A DNA stretch of 14,735 nt, from assembly GCA_003990745.1 (NCBI GenBank), contig RBNI01004051.1:1-14735 (forward strand). The letters are read 5' to 3'. A program made the translations under genes and the position numbers. Position 1 is the first letter of the stretch, and every line of letters starts with the position of its first letter. Source of the stretch: Jimgerdemannia flammicorona. Its lineage: Eukaryota > Mucoromycota > Endogonomycetes > Endogonales > Endogonaceae. Below the pieces are notes generated by a model, which did not search any database, was not told where the DNA came from, and was given only the letters and a program-made list of their open reading frames with translations. Below are positions 9,560 to 14,735 of the stretch, piece after piece.

Positions 9560-10215
9560 TAAATTATCTGTAATAGTTTGCTAATTCCAGGAATGACTGG
9601 AGATCTTTCAGCTTCTTTGGTCTGAGCCAATTCTTGATTGTGGAGATTTTGCTGGGGTCCACTTTAATTCTATTTGACATGATAATATATCTAAGGAATT
9701 GAATTTCTTTTAAGAGAAATTCACATTTGCTAAGTTTTGCGAAGAGTCAGTTTTCTCAGAGTTTCAGTAGTACTAATTCAAGATGTTCAAGATGTTCCTC
9801 TAGGGTTTTGCTGAAGACTAGGATGTTGTTGATGTAGACAATAATTAATTTGTCCAGGTATGGGTGCAGGATAGTATTCATCAGGGTCTGAAAGGTTTCA
9901 GGAGCATTAGTTAAGCCAAAAGGCATAATCAGGAACTCAAAGTATCTATAATGAGTTCAGAAGGCTGTCTTATAGATGTCTTCTTCTTTTATAGTAATTT
10001 GCCAGTAACTATTTCATAGGTCAAAAGAGCTTATGAATTGTAGGTTGGTAAGCCTATCAAATATTTCATCAATTCTGGGTAGTGGGCAATAGTTCTTGAT
10101 AGTCTGTTCATTAAGGTCTCAGTAATCAATACACATTCATAGGTCTTCTCCTTTCTTGACAACAAAGAGGACTGGTGTACTATAGGGTGATACACTGAGT
10201 CTGATGAATCCTTAT
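9560..10215 (-). other. Reverse transcriptase domain (within pol), active site mutated
   Basis: Typical Ty3/gypsy RT blocks follow in order: GFIRLSVSPYSTPVLFV, MCIDY-stop-DLNEQTIKN, SFDL-stop-NSYWQI, MPFGLTNAPETFQ, VYINNILVFSK at the YxDD box (9,825-9,836), LFAKLSKCEFL and FLELANYYR. The catalytic Asp pair is Asn-Asn. On the plus strand this region reads GTTGTTGAT, so two former GTC codon complements, each followed by G, would both lose a CpG to give this. TGA codons occupy Arg positions in MCIDY-R, FDL-R and TAF-R. Confidence 0.95.
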
Positions 10216-10218
10216 TCT

Positions 10219-10282
10219 AGAAGTTTATCAATTTCTTTCTTGAGTGCATCAATTTCTTTCTTAAGTATATCAATTTCTTTCA
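10219..10282 (-). repeat. Three 21-bp tandem repeats encoding heptads just before the RT
   Basis: The core AATTTCTTTC-like unit recurs with 21-bp period (ATCAATTTCTTT starting near 10,227, 10,248 and 10,269). On the minus strand it encodes KEIDILKKEIDALKKEIDKL, a heptad pattern with Ile/Leu at a and d. It extends the helix that normally precedes GFIR in gypsy RTs by about two heptads. Confidence 0.85.
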
Positions 10283-10639
10283 GAGATATATAGTAGATTG
10301 ACTTGAATGCTGGCTTGGCATCTGAGATGATCTTGATGGTATGGTCTACTACTTGTTTAGGAGATAGATCTTTTGAGAGTTTCTTTGAGAATATGTCTCG
10401 AAATTTCTGGAGTAGGGGTCTAATGCAGCTGTCAACTTTGGAAAAGTCTTCTTCAGGGTTCTTGGGTTCTCCTTTGGATAGGTGGACGGAGATGACAAAA
10501 AGAGGACATTTCTTGGCCAATTTCTTAAACTGTAGCTTGTTGATGTGAGTGACCTTTGGTCCAGAGTCACTGGAGCTGAGTGGGTCCTTTTCACCTTACA
10601 GTTTGAAGTTGTGGCATCCTTTCTTGATGGTCAGAGAAT

Positions 10640-10925
10640 GGTTTACCCAATCAATCATGGGGTTCTCTTATTTCAACCATGGGGTTCTAAGAATAATTTC
10701 ATTATCAGGAAGTGATACGATCTGGAGGGTAATATGTACTCAGTAGTTACCAATTCAGAAGGGCAGATTGTGGACTTTCTTGCTAATAACATGTGAGGTT
10801 CTATCAGCTGTGGCAACTGCTTGAGTTTGTTGTACTGGAGAGGTAAAGACCTTGAGTCTGTTGGCTGTTTCTTCATTAATGAAGTTACCTGAGGCATCAC
10901 TGTCTATCATAATCTTAACAGGTAC
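10640..10925 (-). other. Aspartic protease domain (within gag-pol)
   Basis: The catalytic motif region reads IMIDSDASGNFI at about 10,881-10,913. The usual D-S/T-G-A has Gly replaced by Asp, while the catalytic Asp stays. The C-terminal block reads IILRTPWLK, then ENPMIDW, equivalent to the ILG-x-PWL-x-x-NP-x-IDW block of gypsy proteases, with a Gly-to-Arg change. The enzyme cuts the polyprotein. Stops fall inside the domain. Confidence 0.88.
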
Positions 10926-11174
10926 TCAGTTGATAAAAGCTTGAAGTATAAGTAGTTTGTTTAATCCAATAGTGGTGATTTTGGTTATAGGAGCTTTCCT
11001 TCTATTGGTTCTTTTTTGAACCAGTTTATTGACACAAAAGAAGCAATCATCAATCATTTAGGAAGAGTACATCTCAATGCCATAGGGACATCAGCCACTT
11101 GATACATATCCATCTTCAATCTTTTTATAGAATTGTTCTTCTTTGTTTATGGTAGGTTGGACTGGGGCCTTGTT

Positions 11175-11540
11175 TGATGAGCCAAATCCTTTAGATCCTT
11201 GGATGGTGGACAGTAGTTCAGGGACTTCCTTGACTATCAGAGTTGACTCAATTTTTTCAAATAAGATCTGAGCAATGCAGAAACCAATGGAGATCTTGAA
11301 GGGTGTCCAACTAAGGTTTCAGATGAGGACAATAATTTCACCTGTATAATCTTCATCAATGACTCTTCCTTCTACTGAGAGTCCTTTCAATGCTAGGCTA
11401 CTGTGATAGCATATTCTTCTAATATGTCCTTCAGAGATTTGGATACTGATTCCTGTATAGACTTACTTGACTTCTTAGTTGGAAACTGTAGCTTCTTTGG
11501 CTATATACAGGTTATATCTAGCTGTCTTTTGACTTCCTTT
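11175..11540 (-). other. Trimeric-type dUTPase domain between zinc knuckle and protease
   Basis: All five motifs of homotrimeric dUTPases are visible in order: motif 1 ARYNLYIAKE (from 11,522), motif 2 RICYHSSLALKGL (about 11,386-11,424), motif 3 GRVIDEDYTGEI (about 11,334-11,369, with the catalytic Asp and Tyr), motif 4 IGFCIAQI (about 11,262-11,288) and motif 5 GSKGFGSS (11,175-11,198). The domain spans about 122 residues, near the family minimum. dUTPase hydrolyses dUTP to dUMP and so limits uracil incorporation during reverse transcription. Two TAA codons and one TGA interrupt it. It sits in the same frame as Gag and protease with no gap, so it was a part of the polyprotein, not a captured neighbour. 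Confidence 0.88.
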
Positions 11541-11660
11541 AGTTGGGGCCTTGGCAGTTTGCCTTAACTTGACAAAGTCCAGTATTCTGGTGATCAGGTT
11601 ATTGAGGTGATGCAGAGTAGTAACAGTTGCTCATGTTGCTGTTCAGGGTTTTCAGTTAGG

Positions 11661-12647
11661 GCAGGTACTAGCCATATGTCCTGTCTTTTGGCAATAGAAG
11701 TATGCTCTGCTTCTTTGAAGTTCATTCCTTTCTCCTTCAGTAAGTTTCTTAAAAGTGCTCAGCTGGATGAGTTCATGATTTCTGAGTGTCCAAGAGGTGG
11801 ATGTGGAGGGAGCTTGGGATGCTTCATGCTTGAGTTCTTCTTTCTTGGTCCAAGTCTTTTCCTTGTTGTTTAATTGTCTTTTGGGCAGAATTGGTCCAGC
11901 TATTAGGATTCACTTGACCATAGTCTTAATTCTTGCCAGGCACTATTGTTGGTGATCACAACCAACTGGACAGCCTTGTTCTTGGATTTTTCTAGTAAGC
12001 CATTCAGGTAGTACATCAAATAAATGGCCTGCTCTTATACCATTTCATGCTTCATCATTGGCAATATATCCTAGGCCAATGGTGTTCAGAAGTGACTTGA
12101 GTTTTGTACTGAAGGTTTTGAATTCTTCTTTGCCATATATATTGAATTTGAGGTTATAGAGTTTGACTCAAGATTCAGTGATCATGGTTTCACTACAGTA
12201 TTGAGCAATTATGAGTTATTTGAGTCCAGGGGCTGCAGGATAGGCTCCATATCCTGGGGTATTATTTGCTGCATTCTGGGCAACTACTGTAGGTTAGGTG
12301 TTCCATGTGAGGGGTTTTTCAGGAAGGGTTTGCCACCATTCTTTGGCAGGTCCTCGGAAGAATATAACAACTTGGTGGACATAGGCTGTAGTGATAGCAA
12401 AGAGTTGTTCCAGAGTGTGGTCTTGATTGTTTGTCAGAAGGCAGTTAGCAACTTACTCATTTGTCCATTAATTGGCTTCAAAGTTGATGTCAACTATACT
12501 AATGAAGCTTTGAACTTCTTATATAGTACTATTGAAGGTAGGTAGGCTCAGATTTTTTGTTGGTTGGATCTGTTCAGCTAAAGCAGTAATGGTTGCTGCC
12601 ATTATGGCTACCTGAGCTGTGAGATCTAAAATCTGTTGGTTTGCCAT
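11661..12647 (-). other. Gag capsid-nucleocapsid region with a degenerate CCHC zinc knuckle
   Basis: From MANQQILDL at 12,647 the frame reads as a Ty3-type Gag: a helical start, a GPAKEWWQTL block, then KEEFKTFSTKLKSLL and a Lys-rich linker. It ends in YFYCQKTGHMASTC at 11,661-11,702, a C-x2-C-x4-H-x4-C knuckle whose first Cys is Tyr. Gag forms the particle and binds RNA. About nine stops fall before the knuckle and three TGA follow right after it. The frame remains open upstream of this ATG, so 12,647 may not be the real start. Confidence 0.85.
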
Positions 12648-13863
12648 GTTGTTAACTGGAGGTAGTTGGACTGCTAGTAGTGGTGTTACTAGTACTACTT
12701 GAGATACTAGTGCAGAGTGTGATGGAGTTCTTTGGATCTGTGTAAGTTGCTGGAGTAGTAGTTGTGGGTCTAGAGTAAGGGCTTGATAGATAGCTGTTTG
12801 TTGCTATATAGGTGTGTTCTGTCCTGATGGAGGTACATCTCCTTTGATAGTATATCCAGGATCAAATTCACTGAGATACTCCTCCTTCTCTTCAGTTTGG
12901 TCCCCATGTAGTTGGGTTTGCTCAGTATCAAAGTAGACAGAATCAGTTGTATATCTGATTTCAGAAGGACTTAATTCAAAGTCAAGTTCTGGTTTGGTAT
13001 TAGTTTTGGGTTCAGGTAGGGCTATAGCTAGGCCTGCTTCTGATTCAGGGTCAGGTTGTTGATGGAGAGTTTCTCTTACTTCTTCCTTAAGAATATGGTG
13101 GGCCTTGCTGTTCTGGAATTAGTAGAATAATGCAGTCTTAGTCCTAGTGTAGTGAAAATTAGTAGAGTTGAGCTACTTGACTACAGAGGCTTGGGCTTCA
13201 TGAGGGACTAAGGCTAGAAAGACTGCTGCTGGTTGTCCTAGGTCACTTGGATTTGTGAAGCTGACAAAACTCTTGTTGAGAAGAGTAAAGAAGGCTTCTA
13301 TAAGACCTTCTTCATCTTGACTTACAGGGTATAGAGCAAGGAGTTCAGTAAATAGAGTTTCATCTATTTGCTGATTTAATCAGAGTACTTCTTTCTTTGA
13401 ATGAAGTTTGTCTCACTTGTTGTAGGTGTGGAGGTCAAATTGTCCTTATATGTCAGGTTCAATTCTTTCCAGATTATCAGATGGTTCAGGATAAATTCCA
13501 GTTCAGAGGTTGGGCTTTATACCAACTTGTAGGAATTCTCAGAGGGGTTTATAGCAAGATAAGGAAGTGTCTTGAAGTAGAATTGGATTGTAAACCACTG
13601 CTACCAAGTTGTAAGAGGGTTACTTGTTAGGGTAACTATTATGTAGTTCTGGAAGAGTTTTCTGGAAGTTCTGGATATTCTAGAAGACTATTTTCTTATG
13701 GTCAAGATCAATTTCATATGGAGTATGTCCTCTATACTTATTGATTTCAAGATCAGGTTGATATCTCAACCAAAGTTCTTTTTTTGGACTAGTTCTGAAT
13801 GTTCAGGATTTTCTGTATTTCAGGAAGTTCAAGAAACTAAGACCAGCTTAGTTGAATTGGCAT
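12648..13863 (-). other. Long unrecognised N-terminal region fused in frame before Gag
   Basis: About 400 residues precede the canonical-looking Gag in the same frame, beginning at ATG 13,863 if one base is restored at the seven-T run near 13,780. Readable pieces include HTPYEIDLDHKKIVF, a helical block DEEGLIEAFFTLLNKSF, an acidic Pro/Glu-rich stretch (about 12,900-13,060) and a Gln/Leu/Thr/Val-rich stretch just before MANQQ. Ten stops interrupt the part after the frameshift, with the mix seen elsewhere in gag-pol. I recognise no domain. It could be a matrix-like extension of Gag or a separate upstream ORF merged by mutation. Confidence 0.6.
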
Positions 13864-14099
13864 ATCACTGTAGATAATACCTAATTAGGAAATTTCATAA
13901 TGTGGTTAGAAGTGAGATCTAATGGGGAGCAGATTTACTTAAGAGTGGTTTGTGAGTTATTAAATAGGTTTATTTGCTATTCATAATATTGCTATACTAG
14001 AAGTAGTTGTGTAAAGAGATATTGTGGGGAAGTTCTTAGGAGTTGTATTCAGATTGTTCAAGTATTCAAGTCTGAGATTCTGAGGTCTGGAAGAGGGGG

Positions 14100-14107
14100 T
14101 ATTTATA
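14100..14107 (-). promoter_or_regulatory. Putative TATA box upstream of gag-pol
   Basis: TATAAATA on the minus strand, followed by CCCC and an A/C-rich, G-poor leader of about 230 bp to ATG 13,863. Two short out-of-frame ATGs (13,984 and about 13,900) intervene. Position and composition suit a retroelement core promoter. Confidence 0.45.
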
Positions 14108-14160
14108 CTAATGAGGGGTTATCTGAGATATGCTGAATATGGGTATAGCACTAAGTACCT

Positions 14161-14192
14161 TGCTGAGTCAGAATACAGTCATATAGTACAAG
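14161..14192 (-). repeat. 32-bp tandem repeat unit 1 with TGACTCAGC core
   Basis: Matches 14,224-14,255 at about 26 of 32 positions with no indel; most differences are transitions. The TGACTCAGC core on the minus strand lies 57 bp upstream of the TATA box. Period is 63 bp. Candidate enhancer element bound by a bZIP factor. Confidence 0.6.
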
Positions 14193-14223
14193 TGTGATCT
14201 GATATATCAAGGGATTGTCTGAC

Positions 14224-14255
14224 TGCTGAGTCAGTTTACAATCACATTATACAAG
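14224..14255 (-). repeat. 32-bp tandem repeat unit 2 with TGACTCAGC core
   Basis: Second unit of the 63-bp-spaced pair, again with an intact TGACTCAGC core on the minus strand, 120 bp upstream of the TATA box. The core is fully conserved while the surrounding bases have diverged. Confidence 0.6.
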
Positions 14256-14296
14256 GCTAATCTAACTATACTATGACTACTAAGCTATCTATAGGT

Positions 14297-14679
14297 TTAG
14301 ATACTATCTGGGTAGTCTTCAATGACATCACCATCAATGACATTATCTCTGATGAAGTAGTCACCTAGGAAGAGTTGTTTGTGGATTAATTCTTCTTATT
14401 CGCTGAGATAGTAATCTATTGGGACTTCATCACCATCCTATAAGATAGTATCATCTGTCTCATATGCTGGGTATAGAGTTGGTGAGCGAAGGAGTAGTAC
14501 ATTGTCTTTGCTTTCATCAGATTAGCTGTCTGTATACCTTCTATAGGTTACAGCACTATGAGTTGCAGAGTTATAGTAAGCTGGCAGCTGTGGTTCATAT
14601 TGCTCATACTCAGGTAGTGGAGTGGTTGGTTCGATCTCAAGAGTTGTCTGAAGGTACAGGTTGTGTTCTCTGGTCTCTT

Positions 14680-14681
<2 letters not shown>
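14297..14681 (-). pseudogene. Unrecognised gene X, copy B; C-terminal part only
   Basis: The minus strand reads in the same frame as copy A: PTTPLPEYEQYEPQLPAYYN, THSAVTYRRYTDS, PTLYPAYETDDTIL and YYLSE. It then continues where copy A is lost, with an acidic tail GDYFIRDNVIDGDVIEDY ending at TAA 14,297-14,299. Three further stops (two TAA, one TAG) lie inside. The N-terminal part is missing because a poly-T run begins exactly inside the coding sequence. The end lies about 190 bp upstream of the TATA box before gag-pol. Function unknown. Confidence 0.6.

Positions 14682-14683
<2 letters not shown>
14396..14683 (-). repeat. Direct repeat copy B (X C-terminal region), paired with 5779-6066
   Basis: Same length as copy A, about 85% identical by eye, with no indels. 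The right end is the start of the poly-T. If these are parts of LTRs, the LTR is long and coding; if not, they mark a tandem array of the element. Confidence 0.9.

Positions 14684-14735
<52 letters not shown>
14682..14735 (-). other. Poly-T run (poly-A on the minus strand) at the window end
   Basis: Fifty-four T in a row replace the X sequence right after CTTCATT, where copy A continues with ATAG. It may be the 3' poly-A tail of another minus-strand LINE or SINE inserted into X copy B and lying beyond the window, or an artefact of a contig end. Confidence 0.6.

Larger units (their letters stand above)
7494..13863 (-). pseudogene. Ty3/gypsy chromovirus gag-pol polyprotein with dUTPase domain, killed by many stop codons
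   Basis: One minus-strand frame runs from about 13,785 to the stop at 7,494 with no frameshift. A further frameshift at the seven-T run near 13,780-13,786 links it to an ATG at 13,863. It would encode about 2,120 residues: unknown N-terminus (1-405), Gag (405-735) ending in a zinc knuckle, dUTPase (about 774-896), protease (about 980-1,075), RT (about 1,200-1,435), RNase H (about 1,500-1,600), integrase (about 1,690-1,990) and chromodomain (about 2,055-2,122). I count roughly 55-60 internal stops, about half TGA. At alignable sites TGA usually stands for Arg, the result expected from CGA losing its CpG. The single-frame gag-pol plan and the chromodomain mark a chromovirus. Catalytic residues in RT, RNase H and integrase are also lost. 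Confidence 0.93.

Noticed and set aside
11607..11873. Plus-strand Cys-rich 88-residue frame
   Set aside because: It is the reverse of the Gag zinc-knuckle region, and the minus strand carries the recognisable protein.
12201..12545. Plus-strand 114-residue frame
   Set aside because: Antisense to the Gag region, with no start context or domain of its own.
7494..13863. An alternative genetic code with TGA read as Arg or TAA/TAG read as Gln
   Set aside because: No known nuclear code reads TGA as Arg. Loss of CpG explains TGA at Arg sites, catalytic residues are mutated as well, and the mixture of all three stops fits decay.
5700..14680. Cytidine-deaminase (APOBEC-like) hypermutation of one strand
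   Set aside because: Both C-to-T (Arg to TGA) and G-to-A (Asp to Asn) changes occur on the sense strand, which fits symmetric CpG mutation better.
5779..14683. Calling the 288-bp repeats simple LTRs
   Set aside because: They lie inside a coding-like frame. No TG...CA ends, primer-binding site or target duplication could be placed, and both repeats are cut by other sequence. Reported as repeats only.

Overview
The window is eukaryotic repeat DNA with no recognisable host gene. A Ty3/gypsy chromovirus with a C-terminal chromodomain sits beside an APE-type LINE, and both are badly decayed. The best guess for the host is a filamentous fungus with heavily methylated transposons. Domain architecture and CpG loss support this, but a plant or other eukaryote is not excluded. 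Every element I can read is on the minus strand.

Layout from left to right. (1) Positions 1 to about 5,770 hold a LINE read right to left: ORF1 (about 5,688-3,658) and ORF2 (3,621 to the window edge) with AP-endonuclease, reverse transcriptase and a C-terminal zinc-binding region. Its 3' end lies outside the window. Its sense strand is very G-rich. (2) Positions about 5,740-6,770 hold an unrecognised gene, here called X (copy A), cut by the 5' end of the LINE and preceded by a TATA box and two TGACTCAGC motifs. (3) Positions 6,954-7,493 are non-coding, with a purine tract and a plus-strand tRNA-like sequence. (4) Positions 13,863-7,494 hold one long gag-pol reading frame: unknown N-terminal region, Gag, zinc knuckle, dUTPase, aspartic protease, reverse transcriptase, RNase H, integrase, chromodomain. 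(5) Positions 14,100-14,255 carry a second TATA/TGACTCAGC promoter-like block. (6) Positions 14,297-14,681 hold the 3' end of a second copy of X (copy B). (7) A run of 54 T ends the window.

The strongest signals are these. A dUTPase domain lies between nucleocapsid and protease, the order seen in betaretroviruses. About 55-60 in-frame stops interrupt some 6.2 kb of gag-pol that otherwise keeps a single frame. Roughly half of the stops are TGA, and at alignable conserved positions most TGA codons stand where arginine is expected. Only about a dozen CG dinucleotides remain in 9 kb. The two X copies share 288 aligned bases without an indel, and nearly all of their roughly 40 differences are transitions. 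Together this points to C-to-T mutation of methylated CpG (RIP-like or methylation-driven) as the agent that killed the element. Gene X occurs on both sides of gag-pol, so it is either an extra ORF carried by the element (perhaps inside a long LTR) or the mark of a tandem array.
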